Positions 23,901-34,383 of a stretch of 64,000 nt of DNA are shown here, piece after piece (position 1 is the first letter of the stretch; each line of letters starts with the position of its first letter). Below the pieces are notes generated by a model. It searched no databases, had not been told where the DNA came from, and saw nothing but the letters and a program-made list of their open reading frames with translations. This DNA comes from Rhododendron vialii. Its lineage: Eukaryota; Streptophyta; Magnoliopsida; Ericales; Ericaceae. Location of the stretch: positions 31,522,501 to 31,586,500 of the forward strand of contig NC_080559.1 of the NCBI RefSeq assembly GCF_030253575.1. The letters run 5' to 3'. A program made the translations under genes and the position numbers.

Positions 23901-25507
23901 GTTCGAAATGTCAATTTGGTCCCCAATATACAAATCGCGCCTATTGCATCCCTAATATTCACAATGCGTTTTTAAATGGTCCCTAAGACTAACTCCGTCT
24001 AGTTTTACCCTCAGGTGCAGGGGTATTTTCGAAATTTCCTAAAACAACCCTCACCCCACATAACTTTCATCTTCAACCTCAAAACCCTAGCTTAACCAAA
24101 CCCTGGCATTTCCTCCGTGTAAACCTTAATCCTCCCTACCAATTTCTGTCCCTCACTCTCTCCGCATATGCTCCGCTCAAATCTCTACCTTAACTCCCGC
24201 CAGCACCTCGTCGTGGGCCTAAGCATCCAGTGGCGCCCCACCTCCCACCTCGATGCCTAACCCCCAGCCGCCACCCTCTAACTCTGCATCGGCTGCCGCT
24301 GCCTCATCTTCCAGCCCCTCTCTTCTTCTACTCCTCTTCCCTGTTTTCTCTCTCTCGCTACTGACCTCCCTTCCCCTCTCTCTCTCTCTCACCAGCCCAT
24401 ACCACCACCGCCACCTTTTATCCACAACCACCGCAACTGCTGAACACCACACCCCCATTGTTAAACCACAATCACCACCACCAACAGCCACCCAACACCT
24501 CTGCAAACTCCCTCACCATGGCCAAACACCACAATCCCTAATCGTAACCCAAAATCGCAATCAAAACCCTAACCCCAAATCTGCAAGATCCCCAAATTTG
24601 AATGCCCCACCACCCAAATCCAAAATGCAATTGTTGGAGTACCAAAACCCTTACCTCTAATTCGGCTGGAGTTTAACTCATATGTGACAAACGAAGGTAC
24701 ATACAAAACTCACAACGGAAGCTAATGTCCTGACAAAAAATAAAAAACTGTATTTCCTTTTACAAAACCTTGTGTTTATTTTGATTCAACTGTGAACAAT
24801 TGGTTAGAGAAGCTCCAATTACTTCCAAATGTCCAAACTTCCAATTGTTCTTCTCCATTTACAGCTTTGAATACTCTGAAATAGCACTAAAATTTCAGCA
24901 AGGAATCAACAGAGATTGCATAAGCATGGTCATCGAAAGACATAAATAGAGAAGGAGTGACGGGGAAGATGGGTTATGGCGGTCGAAGGTGACGGGGAAG
25001 ATGGGTTATGGCGGTCGAAGGTGACGGGGAAGATGGGGTATGGCGGTGGAGGTGGATGGCCGGCGTTGGTTGTTTATGTATGTGGGTTAGTATGAGAAGG
25101 GAGTGTGAATATGATTCCCCGGCCTCCACCTCAAATCTATATGTTTTTATGAAATTTCGAAAATACCCCTGCACTTGACGGTAAAATCAGACGGAATTAG
25201 TCTCAGGGACCATTTAAGAACGCATTGTGAATATTGGGGATGCAATAGACGCGATTTGTATATTGGGGACCAAATTGACATTTCGAACATACTTTGGGGA
25301 CCATCCGTACAAATAAGCCTATCGAAATTCCACCAAAAAAATCAGATGAAAATCTTGAAATGATGAAGCAGAATAGTCTGGTAACCACTTGCTTTTTGTA
25401 GACATTAAAATAACAATTCATATCATTCAAAGTAGATAGTAAACCAATACCTGTTCTTCAGGAGGCATAATCTTGCAAAGAGAACCATCCTCTTTTTTCA
25501 CTCCCAT
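8641..25507 (-). CDS. UTP7: UTP7/WDR46 (BING4) small-subunit processome protein, with an in-frame TGA
   Basis: Homologues are WD-repeat nucleolar proteins of the U3/small-subunit processome that act in 18S rRNA maturation. Exons, 5' to 3' on the minus strand: 25507-25451, 23037-22972, 22888-22799, 22494-22362, 20757-20639, 14224-14157, 10937-10889, 9678-8641. They sum to 1620 nt, 540 codons including the stop, with all phases consistent. Diagnostic blocks are KVKKYLRGESANFE, AKAAAKVEK, IEKTWRIKQEAI, NQYDIVLPD, GHLAIIDMMNMGLIKELQ, YIYNRDGTELHCLK, ASINKFGQLHYQDV, KIKIWDLRKFE and the BING4 C-terminal block MGWSSILIPGSGEPNFDSW, then a Lys/Glu-rich tail. Two oddities: codon 286 is TGA (9405-9403) between VSA and SFHSNGHLMATAG, though the frame stays open for 253 more codons. 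The acceptor before WLMPSEGGYL reads TTTTTGTGG instead of ending in AG. Introns hold a Helitron, SINEs and MITEs. Identity is near certain; whether this copy works is not. Confidence 0.88.
9403..9405 (-). other. In-frame TGA inside the last UTP7 exon
   Basis: On the minus strand the frame reads HHSPVSA, then TGA, then SFHSNGHLMATAGTDRKIKI. The plant homologue, as I remember it, has a sense codon here (VSSVAFHPNGHLMATSG). No GT-AG pair around the codon gives an in-frame intron that removes it. Termination here would delete the last WD repeats and the whole BING4 C-terminal domain. Confidence 0.85.
10552..10660 (+). mobile_element. tRNA-derived SINE fragment in a UTP7 intron
   Basis: TTCATTGGTTAGAACTTGG resembles a tRNA A box. 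GGGTTCAAACTTCGAATC, about 40 bases on, resembles a B box. Precise ends and a poly(A) or T-rich tail are not clear, so family and limits are provisional. Confidence 0.45.
11072..11094 (+). repeat. Poly(G) run of 23
   Basis: An uninterrupted run of 23 G on the plus strand in a UTP7 intron. Such a run can form G-quadruplex structure and is a place where sequencing length is unreliable. Confidence 0.9.
12836..13890 (+). mobile_element. Possible LTR-retrotransposon remnant (solo LTR-like)
   Basis: The segment has a TATA-like stretch (CTATATAAAC near 13082). Near its end a CAAATCGACACTCGGTCTAG block leads into a TTTTTGACACGGAATGACG-type end, a kind of text that recurs at the ends of plant LTRs. 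No coding frame, primer-binding site or convincing target duplication was found. Treat it as an old, incomplete fossil; family and limits are guesses. Confidence 0.35.
14367..14515 (+). mobile_element. tRNA-derived SINE in a UTP7 intron
   Basis: It has an A box-like TTTGGCACAATGG, a B box-like GGAGTTCAATTC about 50 bases on, and a tail AACAATACTGACTTTCGCC ending in (AAAT)n. A second tail of the same family is at about 45475-45510 (CAATACTGACTTACGTCG followed by a long A run). It lies just beyond the 68-nt UTP7 exon at 14157-14224. Confidence 0.6.
16069..16256. mobile_element. Stowaway-type MITE (Tc1/mariner), 188 bp
   Basis: The left end CTCCATCCCATTTTGTTTCT matches the reverse complement of the right end, CTCCCTCTCCATTTTGTTTG, allowing for a small indel. 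TA dinucleotides flank both ends (16067-16068 and 16257-16258). The CTCCCTCCGTCCC-like terminus with a TA target is the plant Stowaway signature. Confidence 0.85.
16301..20545 (+). mobile_element. Helitron, 4.2 kb, in a UTP7 intron
   Basis: The 5' end is A|TCTATATAATAAAACAG. The 3' end has the hairpin GTGCCTTCAGGCAC, followed nine bases on by CTAG|T at 20542-20545. Insertion between A and T, a 5' TC, a 3' hairpin and CTAG are the Helitron hallmarks. A short relative at 47226-47402 has matching ends. The interior holds scattered open patches but no Rep/helicase I can recognise. Two further diverged hairpin copies near 19625-19645 and 19815-19840 suggest nested or tandem Helitron ends. The 3' end lies only about 90 bp before the UTP7 exon at 20639-20757 in plus coordinates. 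Confidence 0.75.
16626..16862 (+). repeat. Direct duplication inside the Helitron
   Basis: A block beginning ACATTGTTTTCGTGCCCTGT and ending GTTAGCACGG(C/T)TGATTATACCT occurs twice, about 138 bp apart. The first copy carries roughly 36 extra bases made of another TTTGGAAACGA unit. Weaker echoes of the (T)GTGCC(C)GTACGTTGTATA theme follow up to about 16980. Confidence 0.85.
20902..20961 (+). repeat. Compound (GT)n(GA)n microsatellite
   Basis: About nine GT units pass directly into about twenty GA units. It lies in the UTP7 intron just past the exon at 20639-20757. Confidence 0.95.
22495..22496 (-). other. Non-canonical GG splice acceptor in UTP7
   Basis: The preceding exon ends GTTGAGAAG|gtgagg in phase 0, and the next exon must begin at TGG CTT ATG (W L M P S E G G Y L). 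The two intron bases just before TGG are GG, in the context TTTTTGTGG. An A in place of the first G would give a textbook acceptor. The nearest downstream AG (22482-22481) puts the rest of the exon out of frame. Confidence 0.75.
23869..25319. mobile_element. Long-TIR DNA element, about 1.45 kb (Mutator-like?)
   Basis: Inverted repeats of about 175 bp: GGCTTATTTGTACGGATGGT at 23869 is matched by the reverse complement ending at 25319. Agreement continues through GTCCCCAAAGTATGTTCGAA, GACCAAATTGACATT-type text and the AGGGGTATTTTCGAAATTTC block. No clear target duplication was found. The interior has a C-rich, gene-leader-like stretch (24060-24660), with a low-complexity open frame I do not believe, and a 32-bp tandem repeat. 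It sits in the UTP7 intron between exons 23037 and 25451. Confidence 0.7.
24957..25051 (+). repeat. Three tandem 32-bp units
   Basis: The unit GTGACGGGGAAGATGGGTTA plus TGGCGGTCGAAG is repeated three times, the third with a few differences. It is GC-rich and lies inside the long-TIR element. Confidence 0.9.
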
Positions 25508-25944
25508 CTTAACTGGCTCAAAGTTTTGAAGATATAAACTGCAGAAGAACCAAATAGTTACCGAATGACATAATACAGACAGCTTCTAACTAAGGACAAT
25601 GTGAACGTGAATCAAACAAAAACTATAATGTCTTCCGACAGATCATAGGAATGGCCAAAGACTGTTTGCAAGCACTTAGCACATCATCAAACGCAACCAT
25701 TAACAGGCTCTAAAGAAGAACACTCATTCCTACAAATAGCCTAATGGCCCAATTTTGTACCATGAAATGAATGACCTTGCCGACATGCTATCAGCTATGT
25801 TACATGGATCCACGTTTGGCCGATGCACCAGCAGAACACTGGTGCGAGATACGTACGTAACGTACCGGACTCTCCCTTTATATTCCAGCCACAAGAGATT
25901 CAAAAGTAAAGAAGAGTCAGAAGACCATAGGAGAAATACCTTAC

Positions 25945-25988
25945 AGAAAACGAGTTGATGACGCAAGAAATTGAAGAAGAAGCGACAT
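25945..25988 (-). other. Probable first exon of UTP7 with an upstream in-frame ATG
   Basis: The exon ends TTTTCT|gtaagg at 25945 and joins the acceptor CTGCAG at 25539-25540. Read from the ATG at 25988, the splice gives MSLLLQFLASSTRFLLYLQN and then FEPVK before the methionine at 25507, with no stop and correct phase. It may be 5' untranslated leader or a 25-residue N-terminal extension. The family normally starts close to the 25507 methionine, so I annotated that start. Confidence 0.45.
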
Positions 25989-28182
25989 GAGATGTTTGCG
26001 ATCTTCAATGAGTGTTTTCGATGATTTGAAACTATCTCCAACGACCTGCACCTTGGATGATCTCCAATGGCCTAGATATTCGACAATCTCCAATGAGTTT
26101 GATGCGTGGCACTACTAGGGCTTGGTTTGCTTATGGCAGCTAAGGTTTTTTCACAGATTAGCAAAAAAAACAGACTCAATGTTACATACAACTTTTCTGA
26201 TATTACCATGCACGTGTTAAAGAGAAAAATGGACTTGGCAGAGAACAATTAACTACATGAGCCACTACTGATTTATTAAATTGAGAGGAATTTAGCCAGT
26301 GAGTTATATGTGCATGGGCCAATGTCTTAAAGCTAGACTCGAAAAAAAATCTGAATGACCTGAAGCCTTATTAGGCTAATTGCGTATTTGGTCTACAAGT
26401 ACCACGTAAAAAACTATTTGACAATCTTTTAACTTGTATTCATAAAAAGAATATTAGGAAATTGTTATGAGAGCATTCTCAAATCCGTATTCAAATTTGG
26501 AAACACACCTTTGTATCCTCAAATTTCAAGCAGTGGCATATCCTAAGATATACACCTGCATTCTTCGATACGCACACCCGCATATACACCCGCTGCTGCA
26601 CCCGATACCCGCACTCACGTGCATGTAACATAGGCTATCAGGAAACTTACAAAAGAGAAGCTATTGTTGTGCGCAATTCTATTTCTACCAATAACTACCG
26701 GTAAAAGGATCACATGTTGTCAAAAAATCCCAATAAACTACGAAGATATTGTTGTTCACATCACAAATGTAAAACATCTCAACTTCTATCAAAATCTCAA
26801 ATGACAGTAAACGGGAGACCACATGAGAGGATCTTATATCTCCTTGGAGCAATCAAGAAGTGCTATCATGTAATCTGCTGCTAATGTTAACAATGAAGTC
26901 ATAAGGACGCTAAAAACCTATGTCAAAGAACAATGTCATCGTACTCAGTAGGGGTGTAAGCAGTTTGGGGTTCGGGCGGTTTGGGGCAAAATTCTCCGGG
27001 ACCGATTCGGTTCGGGGCAACATTTCCCGGTACAGGTACCGGTACCGATCCCAACCGAATTTATGAAGGGACTGGCATCGGAGTGGGGTCAGTCCGGTCG
27101 GGGATTTCAGTTTGACCAAACTCATTGGGCCAAATCAGTTTCTGTATACATAGGCTTGAGATAGAATCAATACAGAGAAATTGTTTGCCTATCTCAAGTT
27201 TTAGCTTAAAAGCTAAAACATATAAGAAACTCATAATACAAACTTAGAAGCTGTTCTTTGATTAATTTTTGCGGCAAGGTCAGTTGTGTCTTGAATGAGG
27301 GTTCTGAGTTTTCTAAAGCTCCGTTTAAGTTTTTCCTTTATCGGTCTAACATTTTGGCTCGGTTGGAGTATAATTTCCAAACAACCGGGACTGAATCGAA
27401 AACTTTATTTTTTCCAACTATCAGAAAAATTTTTACTTCTTCCCCTTCAACTACCAATTGAACACCATTGTCCCTCCAACTACCAAATCGTTGCTTAGGA
27501 CAATCCCTCCCTCCCTCCCATCCAAATGATGGAGGGAAAACTTAACACTTAACCCTAACCTTGTTATTTTGGTGCCAACAAAAGGGTACATTAGTCATTT
27601 ACTCCCAAACCCTACTCAATCCCTGTTCTCTCACCTGAGCCGCAAATCCTAATTCCCCAACTCACGACTGGATTACTCCTGAACCATACTCAATCAGAGA
27701 CAGAGAGAGAGACCTATTACTGCTGTAAACCCATTGCTCAGCTCCAGCAGTTCATTAATTGGCAGCAACGAAACAGAGCTTTCATGCAAATAAGAACAAG
27801 AATCATAAAACTACACTGAAACCCATAAATGGGTAAAGAAAGTAAGCAAGAAACGGTAGGATTACTCCTGAACCATACTCAATCAACGATTCTGAAACCC
27901 ATATATTTTCGAACTTGATTACGTAAGCCTTGAATCAGCCTTCTAATTCTGTTCTTAATCACGAACAAATATGAAATTGAAGCTTGAAATTAGCTTGAAT
28001 TCCAAGTGCAATGACGAATTTGAATGGAGATTCCTCGTTAGAGAACAGGAACCCTAGAGCTCTCAGATGATACATACATGATACATACACATACTCCTAT
28101 ATTATAAGTTAAAAGACATTAATAGCCTTCAACTAACTCAGTTAAGGAAAGGTGTTAAAAGTTTTTCCTAATTTTTGTGCAA
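25989..28182. other. Region upstream of UTP7, no gene seen
   Basis: Directly above the putative UTP7 first exon lies its promoter side; no motif decides a start point. At about 26947-27110 there is text rich in GGTTCGGG(C)GGTTTGGGG and GGTACCGGTACCG, typical of common plant repeats but without paired ends. About 27490-28080 has short repeats of GATTACTCCTGAACCATACT (seen at 27671 and 27861). Confidence 0.4.
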
Positions 28183-28315
28183 TGTTTTAAAAATAGCTAA
28201 GCACTAATTGGGCAAAAAAGAGGCGTCTAAGGGACTAGTCAACTGCCTAATCTAAGCGTTAGACCACTGCCTACTGACTAGGCGGGAACTAGGAGACCGA
28301 CTTTTAGAACACTGC
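28183..28315. mobile_element. Small MITE, 133 bp, with flanking direct repeat
   Basis: The ends TGTTTTAAAAATAG and the reverse complement TGTTCTAAAAGTCG pair. The body has the AGGCG/CTAGTC-type text of a widespread plant repeat. A perfect 10-bp direct repeat TTTTGTGCAA flanks it (28173-28182 and 28316-28325). The exact end is uncertain by four bases on the right. Confidence 0.65.
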
Positions 28316-28701
28316 TTTTGTGCAACTGAACAACGAAAACTAGGAAAATCTTAAGGGGGGAAATTTCCGGTCCAAACAAACAGAGCTAAGTTTTAAACCC
28401 TTAAAGTCACATAATCTTACCCAGCATTTGTGCTCCCAATCTTAGCTCCCGCGAATTTAAGTACGTAGTAATTTGGAGTTCTTTTAAAAAAGACACTTTT
28501 CATGAATGCACTTGTGCTCGCGCATATTATGTGACTTAGATTAAACCTCACCCAAAAGGAAGACTCATCAGTGCCTAATTTACCCCGTGTTGGTTAAATA
28601 TATCTGTAGTGCAACATTATGAACTTCTAGTCTTTTACCACGTGTCAGTCAAATACACTGTCAAATAAAATTTGTAAAAAAAATTTTCGTTGTGTAAATG
28701 T

Positions 28702-29182
28702 TTTGAAGGCCAGTTATTCGAAAATTTACAAATTTTAAGGGACCTTTCATACTTTGACCCCTCTTATAATAGTCTGATAAAAAGGACTTACATTTTTGTC
28801 TCAGGCCCCAAAAGGTCAGGACCTCTGCATCTGGATTTTTGTAAAAGTAGCTATGTAAGTGTACTTGAACATCCTCCATCGGAAGAAAATCAAAGAGATC
28901 GGGGAGAGAGAGAGCGCTCGCGCACGACAGAGAGCGCTGTCGTGCGCGCGCGCGCACGACATTTATAAAATAGGAGTGTTACAGTGAGTCACAGGTAGAA
29001 AAGTTCACTAAGGAGTTCGCAAGGCTTTCAGTTCAAACAAGTAAAACGTTGGGGTACTTATACAAAGAAAACCGTTCGTATGGTTTCGATTTCCCCCGAT
29101 TTTTTTTGTTTTGTTTCGTTTTTGTTAAATATGTACTATAGATTAACGGAAAGAAATTTAGAACCAGTAATATATAACCATT
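28702..29182 (+). repeat. Dispersed repeat, copy 2 (partner at 4433-5125)
   Basis: It shares the ordered blocks listed for 4433-5125, including ATTACAGTGAGTCACAGGTA (here with GTTACAG), AAAAGTTCACTA and AGAAATTTAGAACCAGTA. Its central simple repeat is a short GA run followed by alternating CG/CA text (28908-28958), which is self-complementary (GTCGTGCGCG and CGCGCACGAC). Confidence 0.7.
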
Positions 29183-29765
29183 GTAGCTATATACAAAAAA
29201 AAAAAAACACACACCATAGTGCTGTAGATGACTGAAGCAAAAAGGAAGAGAAATGGCCGTTTAGCGCTAAGTCACATAATCCAGGTGCGAATGTGCAAGC
29301 GTGAAAGTGTCTTTAAAACACATCTCAAATTACTTAAATTCGCTAGAACGAGAATTAAGTGCGCGAGTGCAATACGAGAATTGAAAGGAGTATATGTCAA
29401 TTTGAAGAATTACGTGAGTAAGGTACTTCAGCACTCTCAAGAATTAAGACAAAAGTACAATTATACGATAATGTATAAGAAAAGACAAAATTTTCACTTT
29501 AAATGAAGGAAGCAACATGCAATAACATAAAAAAAACACAATAGGAAGAAGAAGAAGAAGAAAGACATGTCGATGGAATTAGATCAGATTGGCAGAGAAT
29601 GACAGGAAGGAGAAATACCCAAACTCACGTTGGGGCCCAGAACAGGAAAATTGGAATGACACCAACTACAGAGAGAAAACGATTTATATTGAACGGAGAA
29701 GAGTAGTTTTTCAGAATAATTCATTTACAGGCAACGCTGAGCTATGACAGAGAGCACTAATTTCA

Positions 29766-32700
29766 TTACTCCTCGTCGTATGAAACATGGATACTGGTAC
29801 TGCAGCCAGATGCATTCGGGTCCTCTGCCCCGCAGCAATCGTAGAATTTGGCAGCGTAGGGAGGATCTTCAGGTCTCAACTCATAGTACCTTCGAAAAAT
29901 TAAGACACCAGAAATCATCAAATAGAGAAAATCAGATCTTCATATCGGCAAAATCACAGAACATGAGAAATCAGGTGTGCAATGATGTTGTATTTAGAAA
30001 CAAAGCAAACCAAAAATTGCAATTTCCTGTCGAATAGAATTTGGTAATCTGAGATGAGTCAGACGGCATCTCCACTAATCAATTGGTTTCCCAATAAAGT
30101 GATATACGATGCCCATCATAACCGCTGAAACGTAGTTCTATCTTCATCCTTACATGTGAACAAGCTTTCTATGTTCTTCCGATATGAACATACCAGTTCT
30201 ACTGTTAATCTTTTCCGACTTCAAGGGTGGAGGTGACAACGATGATTAATCACAAAGTAAGATGTATAAGAAGAACTCAAAATCAACCGGAATAAGGGAC
30301 TTAAAAGCCTATATGCTGCTTGTTTGCTTTGCTTAGATATCAGTATTCAATACCGACTTCCAAAAGAAAAAAGACCCAGAAGAGCATGAGTGAGTTCAAA
30401 CTTGATTTCTTTGGTACTTTGGTCCAAAAGAGAATCAAAACCCACAATCTTCTCTATCTAAAGTGAGTGTGGATGCAAATATCACTTCAAAGAGACATTG
30501 CTAGAGGCACATGTTGTGATACAAATAAATATGCATGAAAGAAAAGAAAAGTACAAACCAAAGTTTCATTTGTAATCTCATACGAGCTAATAACAATATC
30601 TCCTGTGGAAACTTCCACTTCCATTCAGCCACCTTCTACTTTCCAAATGGGATTCTAGCTCCTGTCTTGACAGTTCTTCTCTTAGAATAGAATCCAAAAG
30701 GAAAAGAGGAAAATTCCTACCGCAATAGCTTCCATCTATTAGTCATCCTAATTGTCATGAAACCTAAAAGAATGAACTAACCAACGTACCAATTGAAGTA
30801 CAGGATCAACTTGGTCTGCTTTATGGAATGCACTTCACTAATTTGTAAACCTTAGCTATGTGATACAAATGAGATTGTCTACATGTTGAAAACTACTCTC
30901 AAGTTTTAACATACCACTACAAAGCAGGTATAGGAGTGGGATAACGTTATACTCTATAACACTAACGTTTAACCTGGTTTTATTTTCTTGGGCAAAGTCC
31001 ACTTTAACCCCCTGTGCTTGGGGAACTAGAGGACTGCACCTACCAGGCAACCTGTTGGTTAAGAATAGCCCTTCTTCCCCCTCCCGGTTTTGCACAAATA
31101 TGCATTGTTATGTCAACAGAGAATAAAAGCACAACGTTAAACCCCCTCCCTTTCTCAACAATGTTTTCCTCCTCCTCCACTCTAACACAAGTCACACAAC
31201 CACCACCATCACCATATTTGACCCACCACCACCAAATTCAGTGACACCAATACAACTAGTTACACATACATAGATAACAAGCAAATAAGGTACGATATCG
31301 TTATACATAGATATCCCATTTATGCAAGGTTGAGAAAGCTTAGAACTGAAAGAGCACTTGAGCAACTGGGTTTGAACTTTGAATAGATAAGATTGAAACA
31401 CTGGTCGCAGTTTCAGAATAATATTTTCCAAATAAAGGACTTCAAACAAGTTTTAATTTTCTTTTCATCAACTTTCCCACAAGAAAAGGCATAGTCTGAC
31501 AAGATGTAAAAGGTTATTGATTATCATAATCATGTTGTGGCACAGTGGTTTCTACATATACAATATGATAGACAATCCAACCTCTCCGCATTTGATCAAC
31601 CGGGTTTGAACTTTGAATACATAAGATCAAACGCTGGTTGCAGTAAAAGAATAATATTTTCCCAATAAAGGACTTCAAACAAGTTTTAATTTTCTTTTCA
31701 TCAACTTTTCCAAAAGAAAAGGCATAGTCCGATAAGATGTAAAAGGTTATCGATTATCGTAATCATGCTGTGGAATTTGTGAATTTTGCACAGTGGTTTC
31801 TACATATACAATATGATAGACAATCCAACCTCTCCACCTAATCACCACAAAACGGCCTACAAGTTGCACATGTATCAGAGGAAAGTGGATGCAAATACAA
31901 CATCTCGCAGCTACCTTAAACATTGCCACACATTGATGGTTGTTGTGGCATTGGTTCAGGAAGAATAAGAGAGGAGGAATAGCAGGTGGTTGAGGCTGTG
32001 TTTCTGGTTCATGCAGCATCAATGGAGCAAAAGAAGGGACCAGGGGAGGAGAGACGATTTAGTGGGTGACTACAAAAAGCAATGGATGAACCATTGGAGG
32101 GTGAGATGACATTAGAAGTGTTAAGGTTCACGTTTCTAATTTTTGGGGGAGGAAGGACGCTGATGTTTTTCTTATAACAACATACTTCGAGGGAGCCGTA
32201 TTTTTGTGCAATAAAATGAAACAGTAGCAATTTAGTTCAAAACCACACTAGCAAATGGCTACTCCTAAATAGAGGGAGCTAGTGTACTCTATGCCCAAAC
32301 TACATAGAGATGAATTGGAATCTGCCCCAATTTCTTTCATAATCCAAACAAAATCTCCTCTAGTGCACCTTTCATTATTACTGCATAGCTGTAATAAGAG
32401 AACATTGAGAAGTGAATGACCGCAATTCATCTTCTTCTTTTTCATCGTCACCTCAATTCATCTATTCTAATCTAATATATAAAGGGGGAGCGCTTTTTGG
32501 TATGGACACAAAATGAAGCTGGCTCATACTCTCAAATTCCAAAATTACCTGTACTAGTTCCTTCTCCAATCCAAAAGCTACAAGGGGTAGTTACGAACAT
32601 TCAAATCAAAACCACTCAAAAACAACCACTTCAGTTACCAAATCTGTAGTTTTCCAACCCCGTTTCCTTCTTTCCTGCAGAGACGACGGGGGAATTGTGG

Positions 32701-33462
32701 CAAAGAAGGCAAAATCAAAGGCGGAGATCTGATACACCATAAAAAGTGAGTTTCTTTCTCTCTTTTCCTTCTCTGTAAGTGGAATTTGATTGAATATTTC
32801 GGCGAGTAATTATTGACTTGAAGCTTTTACTTTATTTCCTTCCTTCCTATATCTTTTTGTTTTTTTCATTTGTTTCCTGTAGCAAACACCTTCCACACAC
32901 AAATATATGTATCCATCAAAAGTTACCTAAAATTGCACACACATCAGGCGTGCTATGCTACTGAGAAGCTTTCCACCTTTCTTCCTTTCTTTTTCTTCTC
33001 GTTGTAGCTTTTAACACTGAACCTGCCTCATCCCTCCAAATTTCATCACAATATGCTAAAATTCTCCAACATAAATTCAAGCTCATGCATTTAGAAAACC
33101 TGGAATTTGAACCCCCACAGTTTTTCTTATCATTTTTAGAAACCCAAAAACTACAAATAACAATAAGAAGGGGGAAAAAAGCCTTTAAGTCCTCGAACGC
33201 GATAACCAATAACGATTTAGGGCACAACCCATCCAACAAAGGAACATAAAAATCAAGGGAAAAAAAAGAAAGAAAGAGTATCGGACTGTAATTCGTACCT
33301 CTTCTGATCATCGTGACGACGGCACACGAAGAAGGAAGGATGAAAGCGGCAGGAGGTAGGGTTGTTAGACGACGTAGTATAGTTCTGTTTGCATCTCTTG
33401 CATATGAATTCCTTCTCTCTCTCTTTCTTCTCCGTCGCCCCTTTGGCTTCCTGTTGTTCCAT
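29766..33462 (-). CDS. Small Cys/His-rich zinc-binding-type protein, 95 aa, two exons
   Basis: Exon 1 is 33462-33299 (ATG at 33462, donor AAGAG|gtacga). Exon 2 is 29889-29766 (acceptor TCGAAG, then GTACTATGAG). The intron is phase 2, and the joined codon AGG restores HDDQKR|YYELRPEDPPYAAKF. Together they make 288 nt, 95 residues plus stop. The start is MEQQEAKGATEKKEREKEF. Then come ICKRCKQNY (CxxC), TSCRFHPSFFVCRRH (CxxH and CxxxH), FYDCCGAED and SGCSTSIHVSYDEE. Regularly spaced Cys and His suggest one or two zinc sites, in a CHORD-like style. I recognise it as a conserved plant small protein of unassigned function but recall no name. The 3.4-kb intron contains a tandem duplication and a possible Helitron. 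Splice consistency and conserved blocks make the model strong; the function is unknown. Confidence 0.8.
31365..31840 (+). repeat. Tandem duplication, about 233-bp period
   Basis: The block GGGTTTGAACTTTGAATA through AAGGACTTCAAACAAGTTTT, AAAAGGCATAGTC and CAATATGATAGACAATCCAA occurs twice in a row, first at 31365-31598 and again at 31599-31840. There are scattered substitutions, and the second copy has about 17 extra bases (GGAATTTGTGAATTTTG). It lies within the intron of the Cys/His-rich gene. Confidence 0.85.
32471..32960 (+). mobile_element. Possible short Helitron
   Basis: TCTAATATATAAAGGGGGAG at about 32471 resembles the 5' ends of plant Helitrons, preceded by A. A small hairpin-like GCACACACATCAGGCGTGC lies near 32934-32952, followed by TATGCTACT. 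The final tetranucleotide is CTAC and not CTAG, so the 3' end does not fit well. Low confidence. Confidence 0.3.
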
Positions 33463-34383
33463 TCCCTCTGCTGCTATCTCTCTCAAGTCTCAACTGCTAT
33501 TGCTTGGATTTTTGTTACTATACGTGCCCGATAACTTCGTTCAAGTTTCACTTGACCCCTCTGGCAAATAGAAGTTTCACTTTAGTACCCGTACTTATGT
33601 GGAAATTGTACTTTGCGCTAATGACTTAGATAAAACTTTCTAACCATTAGATATGGTCTACGTGGGAAGATTAAATTGCTTTTCGATTTCTTTCAATTGC
33701 TGAAAAATATTTTTAACCAGTTCTTTTGGACATGGGTTTTATGAATCATTATTATATTTGTACGCATACAAATTTCGAGTCAAAAAAAAGGCAGAAAATC
33801 AAAGCTATAAAATAGGAGTATGGTTTATTGATTTAAATAAAAAGAGTACAATATCTGATAATTTCTAATCAAATAAATTGATCCTCTGATTCTTCTTTTC
33901 AAGAGTTTGGCGGACACGACAATTATTTTTAAACGAAAATAGTGGTTGAATTAAGTTGGGGATAAATACTGTGGAGAAAAAATTAGTTAATATTTAGGAC
34001 TCTTTGATTCTATTTTAGAACTCACTATTGGAGAGAGATGAGTCTTATTTTGCAACTAATTAACTTTTAACATATTTTTCATGCTAAAATGACTATCCAT
34101 CCAAGGCATTTTCCATCCCCATTACAGATGCTCAGAAGCCAAAGCTTTGACAAGGGGCTATTTTCTATAATTTGTGAAAGCGAGGGAAGAAGTCATGTTC
34201 GTTTTGGGTTTCTAGACCCAAACTTTTTTCTGTGCACATGGTCTCCAATAATTTTTTTTTTCAATTACTACTCTCATTTTTCTATTTATTTATCTCCTCA
34301 TTACCCAAAAAAAACTTCCTCAAAATGAACATGGTCATGACCTCGACATCTCAATTGGAAGAAGAGAAAGTGGCCTCACGTAT
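33463..34383. other. Promoter side of the Cys/His-rich gene, no gene seen
   Basis: AT-rich sequence between the minus-strand ATG at 33462 and the foldback element at 34384. No second gene or RNA was found. Confidence 0.4.

Noticed and set aside
24253-24660. Open frame of 135 codons on the plus strand
   Set aside because: Its content is Pro/Ser/Leu low complexity from a C/T-rich stretch inside a TIR element, with no domain and no splice context.
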